The notes under the pieces are model-generated. The model was not told the DNA's origin, did not search any database, and worked only from the letters and a program-made list of their open reading frames with translations. The position numbers and the translations under genes are program-made. This document shows, piece after piece, positions 17,472 through 24,505 of a stretch of 24,606 nt of DNA. Numbering within the stretch: the stretch's first letter is position 1; the number at the start of each line of letters is the position of its first letter. Origin of the DNA: Croceibacterium_B sp035470785 (GTDB taxonomy: Bacteria > Pseudomonadota > Alphaproteobacteria > Sphingomonadales > Sphingomonadaceae). The DNA lies in contig DATIQN010000025.1 of NCBI GenBank assembly GCA_035470785.1, positions 1 through 24,606 of the forward strand, in the 5' to 3' direction.

Positions 17472-20400
17472 ATGCCCGATCTCGACCGCATCCTTGCCGC
17501 CCGCAGCCCGCTGACCCTCGCCTCGCTCGCCCGCGGTGCGCAGCCGCTGGTCTTGGGCGACCTCGCCCGCGCCGCCAAACGCCGCGCGGTGTTCGTCGCG
17601 CCCGACGAACAGGCGATGCGCGGCGTGGTCGATGCCGCGCGCTGGTTCGCGCCCGAGCTGCAGGTCATCGAGCTGCCGGCCTGGGACTGCCTGCCCTACG
17701 ACCGCGCGAGCCCGGCCTTGTCGGTGAGCGCCCGACGCCTGTCTGCCTTGCACCAGCTCCAGGCGGGCAAACCCGGTCACCAGTTGCTGGTCACCACGGT
17801 CAACGCGCTGCTGCAGCGGGTGCTGACGCCGTTCCGCATTCGCGAATCCGTCCGCGAGCTCAAACCGGGTGTGACGATCGGCCACGAAAGCCTGAGCGCC
17901 TTGCTCCAGCGGCAAGGTTATTCGCGCACCGACACGGTGGTCGACAACGGTGAATTCGCCGTGCGCGGGTCGATCTTCGACATTTTCCCGTCGGGCCTCG
18001 AGCAGGGGCTGCGGCTCGATTTCTTCGGCGACGAGCTCGAGAGCCTGCGGCTGTTCGATCCGACCACGCAGCGTACCACCGAGGTCATCGAAGGGCACTT
18101 GCTGCTTCCGGCGAGCGAAGCCCTGCTCGACGAAGAGAGCATCAAGCGCTTCCGCAGCCGCTACCGCGAGCAGTTCGGCGCCCACGCCACGCAGGACCCG
18201 CTCTACCAGGCGGTCAGCGACGGCCGCCGGCTGGCCGGCATGGAGCACTGGCTGCCGCTGTTCGAGGACCGGCTGGCGACGCTCTTCGACCATCTCGGCG
18301 AGGACGACCTGATCGTCATCGATTCTGCCGCGCTGGCCGCCGCGGACGAGCGCTTCAAGGATATCGAGGATTACCACCGCCAGCGCGGCGAGATGGCCGG
18401 GCATGCGGCGGGGAATTACCGTCCGCTCGAAACCGGCGCGTTGTACCTCTCGCGCGAGGAATTCGCCGCCGGCCTCGAAACCTGGCCGGTCCACCGCGCC
18501 GATATCTTCGCCCAGCCCGAAAGCGCGACGGTGCTCGACTTCGGGTTCAGGTCAGCACGCGATTTCACCCCCGAGCGCTCGCGCGGCGACAACGTCTACG
18601 AAGCCGCGGCGGCGCACCTCAGGATCGTCGCGAAGGATGGGCGCAAGCCGCTGTTCGCCGCCTATTCGACCGGCTCACGCAGCCGCATCGTATCGATCCT
18701 CGAGGAAGCCGGCGCCAAGGCCAGGTTGGCCGACAGCTGGCAGGAAGCGCTTGGCCTGGCGACCAAAGGCCCGGTGGCGCTCGTCCTGCCGCTCGATACC
18801 GGCTTTTCGAACGACCAGATCGACCTGTTCACCGAGCAGGACCTGCTCGGCGACCGCCTCGTCCGCCGGCGCAAGAAGCGCAAGGATTCGGACGCCTTCC
18901 TCGCCGAGCTAGCCGCGCTCAACCGCGGGGACCTTGTGGTCCACATGGACCACGGCATCGGCAAGTACCTCGGGCTCGAACCGATCACCGTGGGCCAGAG
19001 CCAACACGATTGCGTCCGTCTCGAATACGCCGGCGGCGACAAGCTGTTCATCCCGGTCGAGAACATCGACGTCCTCTCGCGCTACGGTTCGTCGGAGGAG
19101 CTGGTGCCGCTCGACCGCCTCGGCGGCGAAGGCTGGCAGCGGCGCAAGGCGCGGCTCAAGGAACGCATCCGCGAGATCGCCAACGACTTGCTGCGCACCG
19201 CCGCCGCGCGCGCGCTGCGCAAGGCGCCGGTGTTCGCCGTTGAGGAGTCTACCCTCGCCCAGTTCGTCGACCGCTTCCCGTGGGACGAAACCGACGACCA
19301 GGAACGCGCGATCGAGGACGTGTTGACCGACCTGGCCGAAGGCAAGCCGATGGACCGCCTCGTTTGCGGCGACGTCGGCTTCGGTAAGACCGAAGTTGCG
19401 CTGCGCGCGGCCTTCGTCGCAGCCATGAACGGCGAGCAAGTCGCGGTGGTCGCGCCGACGACATTGCTCGCGCGCCAGCATTTCAAGAACTTCAGCGATC
19501 GCTTCGCGGGTTTCCCGCTCAAGGTGGGCCGCCTCAGCCGCCTGGTCGGAGCCAAGGAGACCAAGGAGACCCGCGACGGGCTTACCGACGGTACGGTCGA
19601 CATCGTTGTCGGTACCCACGCGATCCTCTCAAAGACTACAAAGTTCAAGCGTCTTGGCCTTGTAATCGTTGACGAAGAACAGCGCTTCGGCGTCACGCAC
19701 AAGGAAAAGCTAAAGCAGCTGCGCGAGAACGTGCACGTCCTCACGCTTACGGCCACGCCAATCCCGCGCACACTGCAGATGGCGATGAGCGGGCTGCGCG
19801 AACTGTCGACCATCCAGACCCCGCCGGTCGACCGCCTGGCGGTGCGCACCTACGTGATGGAATGGGACGACATGGTGATGCGCGAGGCCCTGCTGCGCGA
19901 GCATCACCGCGGCGGGCGCAGCTTCATCGTCGTGCCGCGCATTGCCGACATGGAAGGCATCGAGGAGTGGCTGCGCAAGTTCGTGCCCGAGATCAAGTTC
20001 GTCACCGCGCACGGGCAGATGATCCCGAGCGAAGTCGAAGAGCGCATGGGGGCGTTCTACGAAGGGCGTTACGACGTGCTGCTATCGACGACGATCGTCG
20101 AGAGCGGGCTCGACATCCCCAGCGCCAACACGATCATCATTCACCGCGCCGACCGCTTCGGGCTCGCCCAGCTTTACCAGCTGCGCGGCCGTGTCGGCCG
20201 GGCCAAGTTGCGCGCCTATGCCTATCTGACCACCGCCAAGGACACGCAGCTATCCGAAGTGGCCGAAAAGCGGCTCAAGGTGCTCGGCGACCTCGACAGC
20301 CTCGGCGCCGGCTTCCAGCTCGCCAGCCACGATCTCGACATCCGCGGAGCGGGCAACCTGCTCGGCGACGAACAGTCGGGGCACATCCGCGAAGTCGGCT

Positions 20401-20957
20401 TCGAGCTCTACCAGTCGATGCTCGAGGACGCGATCCTCGCGGCAAAGACCGGCGAGCTGGGGCTGGAGCGCGAGCGCGAGAGCGTCAGCCCGCAGATCAC
20501 CGTCGATGCGCCGATCATGATTCCCGAGGATTACGTGCCTGACCTCGCGGTGCGCATGGCGCTATACCGCCGGCTCAACGACGCCGAGCCGGGCGAGATC
20601 GAGGCGCTCGCCGCCGAGATGATCGACCGCTTCGGCGCACTGCCCGAGCCGACCAGCAACCTGATCAAGCTGATCGAGATCAAGCACCAGGCGATCGCCG
20701 CCAATGTCGCCAAGATCGACGTAGGCGCGCGGGGCACCCTGGTGACGTTCCACAACGACGACTTCCCGGATCCGGCCGGCCTGATCGCCTACGTCGAGCG
20801 GCTCAACGGCACCGCCAAGCTGCGCCCCGACATGAAGCTGGTGATCAACCGCGTGTGGAGCGATCCTGCGGCCCGGCTCAACGGCCTGATCCAACTGAGC
20901 AAGGGCTTGAGCAGGATCGTCAAGCGCGCGCAGAAGCGCGAGAAGGCGCCCGCCTAA
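17472..20957 (+). CDS. mfd: Transcription-repair coupling factor Mfd
   Basis: From ATG 17472 (MPDLDRILAARSPL) the product has 1161 residues, the usual length. The longer frame from 17382 runs over a terminator and adds an untypical leader. A UvrB-like N-terminal region (about 1-330) binds UvrA. The RNA polymerase interaction domain starts near residue 486 (GDLVVHMDHGIGKYLGLEPI). The translocase has Walker A GDVGFGKTE (about 632), DEEQ (about 732), TATPIPRTL and the TRG motif RADRFGLAQLYQLRGRVGR (about 890). A C-terminal TRCF domain follows (EDYVPDLAVRMALYRRLND). Mfd removes stalled RNA polymerase at lesions and recruits UvrAB. The stop codon overlaps that of the convergent EAL gene. Confidence 0.97.
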   Translation: MPDLDRILAARSPLTLASLARGAQPLVLGDLARAAKRRAVFVAPDEQAMRGVVDAARWFAPELQVIELPAWDCLPYDRASPALSVSARRLSALHQLQAGKPGHQLLVTTVNALLQRVLTPFRIRESVRELKPGVTIGHESLSALLQRQGYSRTDTVVDNGEFAVRGSIFDIFPSGLEQGLRLDFFGDELESLRLFDPTTQRTTEVIEGHLLLPASEALLDEESIKRFRSRYREQFGAHATQDPLYQAVSDGRRLAGMEHWLPLFEDRLATLFDHLGEDDLIVIDSAALAAADERFKDIEDYHRQRGEMAGHAAGNYRPLETGALYLSREEFAAGLETWPVHRADIFAQPESATVLDFGFRSARDFTPERSRGDNVYEAAAAHLRIVAKDGRKPLFAAYSTGSRSRIVSILEEAGAKARLADSWQEALGLATKGPVALVLPLDTGFSNDQIDLFTEQDLLGDRLVRRRKKRKDSDAFLAELAALNRGDLVVHMDHGIGKYLGLEPITVGQSQHDCVRLEYAGGDKLFIPVENIDVLSRYGSSEELVPLDRLGGEGWQRRKARLKERIREIANDLLRTAAARALRKAPVFAVEESTLAQFVDRFPWDETDDQERAIEDVLTDLAEGKPMDRLVCGDVGFGKTEVALRAAFVAAMNGEQVAVVAPTTLLARQHFKNFSDRFAGFPLKVGRLSRLVGAKETKETRDGLTDGTVDIVVGTHAILSKTTKFKRLGLVIVDEEQRFGVTHKEKLKQLRENVHVLTLTATPIPRTLQMAMSGLRELSTIQTPPVDRLAVRTYVMEWDDMVMREALLREHHRGGRSFIVVPRIADMEGIEEWLRKFVPEIKFVTAHGQMIPSEVEERMGAFYEGRYDVLLSTTIVESGLDIPSANTIIIHRADRFGLAQLYQLRGRVGRAKLRAYAYLTTAKDTQLSEVAEKRLKVLGDLDSLGAGFQLASHDLDIRGAGNLLGDEQSGHIREVGFELYQSMLEDAILAAKTGELGLERERESVSPQITVDAPIMIPEDYVPDLAVRMALYRRLNDAEPGEIEALAAEMIDRFGALPEPTSNLIKLIEIKHQAIAANVAKIDVGARGTLVTFHNDDFPDPAGLIAYVERLNGTAKLRPDMKLVINRVWSDPAARLNGLIQLSKGLSRIVKRAQKREKAPA

Positions 20958-21754
20958 GGCGCAACCAGCGCCGTAAAAGCCTGGGCGGTCATCGGCGCCC
21001 CGCCGAGAAAGCCCTGCCACTTCTCGCAGCCTTCGCGCGCGATCGCGGCGCGTTGTTCCTCGGTTTCGATCCCTTCGGCGACCACCTTGAGACCCAGCGC
21101 CCGGGCCATCGCCAGGATGCCGCGCAGGACGGCTAGGTCGCGTTCGTCGTCGACGATGCCCTGGACCATGCTGCGGTCGAGCTTGAGGACCTTGAGCGGC
21201 AGGCGCTTGAGGTAGCGAAAGTTGCAGAACCCCGCGCCGAAATCGTCGAGCGCGATGCGGATGCCGCAAGCGGCAAGCCGTTCGAGCTGGACGGTACTGC
21301 GGTCGAGCTCGGACACCAGCGCCTGCTCGGTGATCTCGAGCGTCAACCGCTCGGGATCGAAGCCGGCCACTGCCAGCGCCGCCAGGATCGTGGCGGCGAA
21401 GCTTTCGTCGGCCAGGTCAGAGGGCGAGACGTTGAGCGAGAGGCGTAGGTGCTCCGGCCAGTGCGAGGCGATGCTGAGCGCGCGGACGGCGATGTGACTG
21501 GTCAGCTCGGCGGCATGGCCGCATCGTTCGGCCATGTCGAACAGCGCCTCGGCGCCGATCCGGCCCAGCCGGGGGTGATTCCATCGCGAAAGGGCCTCCG
21601 CGCCGATCACCCGGCCATCCTTACTGGCAAATTGCGGCTGGAACAGGATCTCGACCTGGCCCTGCTCGATCGCTGCGGTCAGTTCCTCGACCCGCTTGCC
21701 GCCGGCGCGGCGATCGAGACCGCGGCGTTCTTGCATGGTTTCGGCGGTGAGCAT
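20954..21754 (-). CDS. Stand-alone EAL-domain c-di-GMP phosphodiesterase
   Basis: The protein has 266 residues: a short charged N-terminus and one EAL domain (about 22-262), with no GGDEF domain, sensor or membrane segment. The catalytic set appears intact: EAL at 53-55 (GAEALSRW), Asn108 (LNVSP), Glu140 (LEITE), Asp170-Asp171 (DDFGAGF, Ala replacing the usual Thr/Ser), Lys191 (LKLDRS), Glu228 (VAEGIET) and Gln247 (WQGFLGG). It should hydrolyse c-di-GMP to pGpG and so favour motility over attachment. Its TAG shares bases with the mfd TAA (4-bp tail-to-tail overlap). It is divergent from nadK, with a 111-bp shared upstream region. Confidence 0.9.
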   Translation of the reverse strand: MLTAETMQERRGLDRRAGGKRVEELTAAIEQGQVEILFQPQFASKDGRVIGAEALSRWNHPRLGRIGAEALFDMAERCGHAAELTSHIAVRALSIASHWPEHLRLSLNVSPSDLADESFAATILAALAVAGFDPERLTLEITEQALVSELDRSTVQLERLAACGIRIALDDFGAGFCNFRYLKRLPLKVLKLDRSMVQGIVDDERDLAVLRGILAMARALGLKVVAEGIETEEQRAAIAREGCEKWQGFLGGAPMTAQAFTALVAP

Positions 21755-21865
21755 CCGCAGTCTCGTGCACTATCGCGACTTGTACGTCAGTGGCCTTGCG
21801 GCGCGCGTTGCAATTCGGGACGGGGGTCCATAGGTATCGTCGGCGCCGTCGAGGAGGGGCCTTCA

Positions 21866-22654
21866 ATGGGCGAGAAGAAGGAATTTATGCGGCTCGCCCT
21901 GCTCGCCTCGCCGGTCGACAAGGCGCTCGAAGCTGCGGAGCGGCTGGCCGATGCCGCCGACTGGGTGCCGCTCGAGCAAGCCGACGCGGTCGTCGTGCTC
22001 GGCGGCGACGGGTTCATGCTGCACACGCTGCACCAGATGCTCGACGCCGGGCGGGTTATCCCCGCCTATGGCATCAACCGCGGCACTGTCGGTTTCCTGA
22101 TGAATCGCTGGCGCGAAGGCGGCAATCTCGCCGCCCGGCTCGCCAAGGCCACCCGGATCGCCGTCGCGCCTCTGCATATGACCGCAATCACGCAGGACGG
22201 CGCACACCACGTGCACAACGCCATCAACGAAGTCTCGCTGCTGCGCGAAACGCGCCAGACTGCCAAGATCGAGGTGTCGGTCAACGAAAAGGTGCGCATC
22301 CCGGAGTTGGTCTGCGACGGCGTGCTGCTGGCGACCCCTGCCGGATCGACCGCCTATAACCTGTCGGCCAACGGCCCGATCCTGCCGCTGACCTCGAACA
22401 CCCTCGCGCTGACGCCAATCAGTCCGTTCCGGCCGCGCCGGTGGAAAGGCGCGATCCTGCCCGACAGCAGCCGGGTGACGCTGCGCGTGCGCGAACCGGC
22501 CAAGCGGCCGATCCTGGCGGTCGCCGACCAGAAGGAGGTGCGCGACGTCGCCGAGGTGCGGCTGGCGATCGACCGCGACAGCGAGCTGACACTGCTGTTT
22601 GACCCCGGCCACAGCCTCGACGAGCGGATCGTCAGCGAACAGTTCGTTGCCTGA
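21866..22654 (+). CDS. nadK: NAD kinase
   Basis: From ATG 21866 (GAGGAGGGG 6 bases upstream) the product has 262 residues, typical of the short alphaproteobacterial form. The kinase signature GGDG (46-49) follows VVVL. The substrate-binding Asn-Glu pair is at 121-122 (NAINEVSLLR), DGVLLATPAGSTAY at 151-164 and PISPF at 184-188. It phosphorylates NAD to NADP in the cytoplasm and is normally essential. It may form a transcript of its own: the next gene is convergent, with a G+C-rich hairpin at 22666-22681 between the two. Confidence 0.95.
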   Translation: MGEKKEFMRLALLASPVDKALEAAERLADAADWVPLEQADAVVVLGGDGFMLHTLHQMLDAGRVIPAYGINRGTVGFLMNRWREGGNLAARLAKATRIAVAPLHMTAITQDGAHHVHNAINEVSLLRETRQTAKIEVSVNEKVRIPELVCDGVLLATPAGSTAYNLSANGPILPLTSNTLALTPISPFRPRRWKGAILPDSSRVTLRVREPAKRPILAVADQKEVRDVAEVRLAIDRDSELTLLFDPGHSLDERIVSEQFVA

Positions 22655-22665
22655 TCCACCAAGGC

Positions 22666-22681
22666 GGCGCAATTGTGCGCC
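22666..22681. terminator. Hairpin between convergent nadK and the small membrane protein gene
   Basis: Perfect 6-bp stem GGCGCA (22666-22671) / TGCGCC (22676-22681) with loop ATTG, 12 bases after the nadK stop. There is no T-run on either strand, so it is a weak or Rho-assisted terminator at best. Confidence 0.3.
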
Positions 22682-22905
22682 TACGGACTCGCGGGATGGT
22701 GGTTGTGATCGTTCGAGGAAGCAACGACCGCCACGATCGCTACCGCCAGGATGGCGATGATGGCCGGCCAGGCGGCGCCCGGGGCACCGGCGAGGTGTTC
22801 ACTGTCGCCCGATGGCGACGCGCTGCGTCCGGTCGCAAACGCAGGTTGCGAAAGAAGGATGCCAGCGGCGGCTAAGCAGGCAAGAGCGCCTTTGATCGGC
22901 TTCAT
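22681..22905 (-). CDS. Small secreted or membrane-anchored protein of unknown function (74 aa)
   Basis: I chose ATG 22905 because it begins a good signal peptide (MKPIKGALACLAAAGILL, cleavage near AFA-TG). A longer frame from 23022 adds non-hydrophobic sequence. After a short Ser/Gly-rich part, a second hydrophobic helix (about 43-62, AAWPAIIAILAVAIVAVVAS) is followed by the His-containing tail NDHNHHPASP. This layout occurs in small sphingomonad envelope proteins, but no function is known to me. The Shine-Dalgarno is weak. Confidence 0.55.
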   Translation of the reverse strand: MKPIKGALACLAAAGILLSQPAFATGRSASPSGDSEHLAGAPGAAWPAIIAILAVAIVAVVASSNDHNHHPASP

Positions 22906-23046
22906 GTTGATCTCGTGTTGCGAGCGTGATGCGCGGAAGGCGCACGCAGCGATATCGAACGGCAGCGCGCCCTGTTCCCACACAAGCGACGGAACGGCAT
23001 CCTTCGGCGATGGGCTGCACAAAAGGTAGATAAAACAAAGAGGTTA

Positions 23047-23072
23047 TGCGCATTTTAGCCGCTCAATGCGCA
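23047..23072. other. Inverted repeat upstream of tRNA-Asn
   Basis: Perfect 8-bp arms TGCGCATT (23047-23054) and AATGCGCA (23065-23072) around a 10-base loop; outer bases GGTT and AACC can also pair with a small interior loop. There is no T-run directly next to it. It lies between the small membrane protein gene (minus) and the tRNA promoter, and may be a terminator-like or operator element. Confidence 0.3.
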
Positions 23073-23109
23073 CTAACCCTGAGAGCCCATCGGCTCGTTC
23101 AGGACGGGC

Positions 23110-23138
23110 TTGCAAATCGGTTGGGCCGCCCATATAGG
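23110..23138 (+). promoter_or_regulatory. Probable promoter of tRNA-Asn
   Basis: TTGCAA (23110-23115), 17 bases, TATAGG (23133-23138). Each hexamer matches the sigma-70 consensus in four of six bases, and the spacing is ideal. The predicted start lies about 17 bases before the mature tRNA. Confidence 0.5.
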
Positions 23139-23161
23139 CGCACCCCTGCCCATCGGGCTGC

Positions 23162-23236
23162 TCCCCGATAGCTCAGCGGTAGAGTAGGTGACTGTTAATC
23201 ACTTGGTCGTTGGTTCGAATCCAACTCGGGGAGCCA
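23162..23236 (+). tRNA. tRNA-Asn (anticodon GTT)
   Basis: The sequence folds into a full cloverleaf of 75 bases. The acceptor stem is TCCCCGA with TCGGGGA, and the D-arm starts GCTC. The anticodon stem GGTGA/TCACT encloses loop CTGTTAA with anticodon GTT. The T-loop is GGTTCGAATCC, discriminator G, and CCA is encoded. It reads AAC and AAU codons. Its last 17 bases plus the next one recur at 24465-24482, which marks it as an integration site. Confidence 0.96.
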
Positions 23237-23237
23237 T
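23220..23237 (+). repeat. Attachment-site direct repeat, tRNA-side copy
   Basis: TCCAACTCGGGGAGCCAT covers the 3' part of the T-arm, the acceptor strand, CCA and two following bases. It is identical to 24465-24482. Tyrosine recombinase elements commonly duplicate a tRNA 3' end in this way on integration. Confidence 0.85.
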
Positions 23238-23280
23238 CTTCTTACAAAAGACTAGTAAAATCAAAGACTTACGCTAGTCG

Positions 23281-23302
23281 TTTGGCTAACCGGTTAGCCA
23301 AA
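23281..23302. repeat. Perfect 22-bp palindrome carrying two inverted TTAGCCAAA sites
   Basis: The left arm TTTGGCTAACC is exactly complementary to the right arm GGTTAGCCAAA, with no spacer. It starts 44 bases inside the tRNA-side attachment copy. The right-arm sequence recurs near the other end of the islet. Confidence 0.85.
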
Positions 23303-23328
23303 TCCCCAAATCGAGCTGAATAAGCGCT

Positions 23329-23396
23329 GCTGCTGCCCCCGAGCGCCTCCGGTCAAGCGAGGGCCGTAGCAGCCTCTTGCGCGCACGCGCGTGCAA
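23329..23396 (+). ncRNA. Possible structured RNA or hairpins in the islet leader
   Basis: GCTGCTGCCC (23329-23338) can pair with GGGC (23361-23364) and AGCAGC (23368-23373) across a 3-base bulge. A second stem, TTGCGCGC with GCGTGCAA (one G-U pair, 4-base loop), follows at 23377-23396. No known RNA family is recognised; it may only be folding of GC-rich DNA. Confidence 0.2.
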
Positions 23397-23601
23397 GTGA
23401 GACACGTCCAGGGGTCTAGCGGCCACTCTACTGAGAGTATGCCTCCATTCGGCAGCCTCCGTTCACTGCCTCACGGCGTCTGAAATGTCACAGGCGGCAA
23501 CCGGCATCTGTGCGCATCCTTAACCAGACCGGTGGAAAAGATAGGCGTTTCCTGAAGCGGCCATCCTTGTTCGCCCCGCACTTGTCCTTAAGAATGGTGC
23601 G

Positions 23602-24315
23602 ATGAGCGAACCAGACCTGATCACGATCCTCCACCTCAGCGACTACCACTTCAGCCGTCGCAAAGCGCGAGAGCAACAGATCATCGTCGACGCGCTTTTT
23701 GAGGACCTCGAGGAGCTGTGCGTAGGGCATCGCAAGCCAGACCTCACCCAGGAGGCTCGCCAGCACTTCCGTAAAATCGCGACGCCGGTGGCGCCGAGGA
23801 TCGCGAAAGAGCGCAAGCTCCGCATCAACGGCATCTTGTATGAGGTGCAAGCACCGCAGAGCATGAGCGACAATGCGCTGCTCAAGCAGATGCTGTTGCG
23901 CCTACCAGCAGCGCATATCAAGATGATTGCCAGCGTCTTGGGCTCGGAAAAGCTTCGCCGGCAGTTGACCGAGCCGACGCTAGAAGACGCTGAAGAGCCC
24001 AATATCATCAAGCTGTTTAGGGTGGGCCTGATCTCCGAGCTACAGTTTGATGAGACGCCCAGCGCCGTGAGTGAACTCGCTCTTGCCTTGCGCGAGCATC
24101 CCTACCTGCTGTGGTCGTTGATACTCCATCTGGGAGAACTGCGGCGAATGGACCACATCCGCCCTGAACATCAAGACAAGCTGATCGAACCAACTGCTTT
24201 GGCAATTGCCAACTTGTTTGGAGGGTCATCAAAAAGCCGGGAAAATCAGAAGCGGCAGCAGGTCGCAAAACTGAAAAGGGAGCAACTGCTCCTCACTCTG
24301 AAGAGAGATAAGTAA
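23602..24315 (+). CDS. Islet cargo protein: truncated metallophosphoesterase N-terminus joined to an unknown helical domain
   Basis: The product has 237 residues. The first 48 residues (LITILHLSDYHFSRRKAREQ, then VDALFEDLEELCVGHRKPDL) match the start of calcineurin-like metallophosphoesterases, including the metal-binding DxH (Asp14, His16). The following motifs of that fold (GD after KPDL, GNHD, and the later His motifs) are absent. The chain continues with TQEARQHFRKIATPVAPR and then an unknown, mostly helical region with a basic, Lys/Arg/Gln-rich end (SRENQKRQQVAKLKRE). It therefore cannot be an active phosphoesterase of the usual type. It may be a deletion fusion of a longer cargo protein or a new protein built on a fragment. 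The ATG 23602 has only a weak Shine-Dalgarno. It is the sole gene of the islet. Confidence 0.6.
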   Translation: MSEPDLITILHLSDYHFSRRKAREQQIIVDALFEDLEELCVGHRKPDLTQEARQHFRKIATPVAPRIAKERKLRINGILYEVQAPQSMSDNALLKQMLLRLPAAHIKMIASVLGSEKLRRQLTEPTLEDAEEPNIIKLFRVGLISELQFDETPSAVSELALALREHPYLLWSLILHLGELRRMDHIRPEHQDKLIEPTALAIANLFGGSSKSRENQKRQQVAKLKREQLLLTLKRDK

Positions 24316-24341
24316 CCTCACCCTGAGAACATTTCATCCGT

Positions 24342-24433
24342 TTTGGCTAAGCGCAGAATGGCGTGCAAAAGGTTAGCCAAATAAAACGGGATACGGATAG
24401 ACGACAAAGGCCGTTTCGGGCCGGTTAGCCAAA
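24342..24433. repeat. Cluster of three TTAGCCAAA sites near the distal end of the islet
   Basis: TTTGGCTAA on the plus strand at 24342-24350 (inverted), and GGTTAGCCAAA at 24371-24381 and 24423-24433 (direct). Together with the palindrome at the other end this makes five copies of the core, all within about 125 bases of an attachment copy and none in the cargo gene. The layout resembles arm-type binding sites of a tyrosine recombinase or binding sites of an excisionase-like protein. Confidence 0.6.
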
Positions 24434-24464
24434 AAATGTTCAATATTTTCAACGGTCAAGGCTC

Positions 24465-24482
24465 TCCAACTCGGGGAGCCAT
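24465..24482 (+). repeat. Attachment-site direct repeat, distal copy
   Basis: Eighteen bases identical to 23220-23237, preceded by unrelated sequence, so no complete tRNA is formed here. It marks the far end of the islet. Confidence 0.85.
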
Positions 24483-24505
24483 TTTCCAGACACCATGCCC
24501 AGGCG

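Larger units (their letters stand above)
23237..23601. other. Non-coding leader of the islet (365 bp)
   Basis: No convincing gene is seen. The stretch holds the 22-bp palindrome at 23281-23302, a possible long hairpin at 23329-23373 and a second at 23377-23396. It also contains the upstream region of the cargo gene, whose ribosome binding site is weak. Confidence 0.5.
23220..24482. mobile_element. Small integrative element (about 1.25 kb) in tRNA-Asn, without its own integrase
   Basis: The interval is bounded by identical 18-bp copies of the tRNA-Asn 3' end. Inside lie a structured leader, one cargo gene (23602-24315) and TTAGCCAAA sites close to both ends (a palindrome at 23281-23302; further copies at 24342-24350, 24371-24381 and 24423-24433). 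Base composition is visibly more AT-rich than the neighbouring core genes. I found no recombinase reading frame inside. It is therefore either a remnant of a larger island or a non-autonomous element moved by an integrase supplied from elsewhere. The preserved ends and sites favour the second reading. Confidence 0.7.

Noticed and set aside
22675..22875. Plus-strand 66-residue frame opposite the small secreted protein
   Set aside because: Arg/Gly-rich shadow composition; the minus-strand frame has a signal peptide and a membrane helix.
23238..24464. A hidden integrase, excisionase or reverse transcriptase gene in the islet
   Set aside because: No frame on either strand shows recombinase, winged-helix or RT motifs; apart from the cargo gene only short shadows are open.
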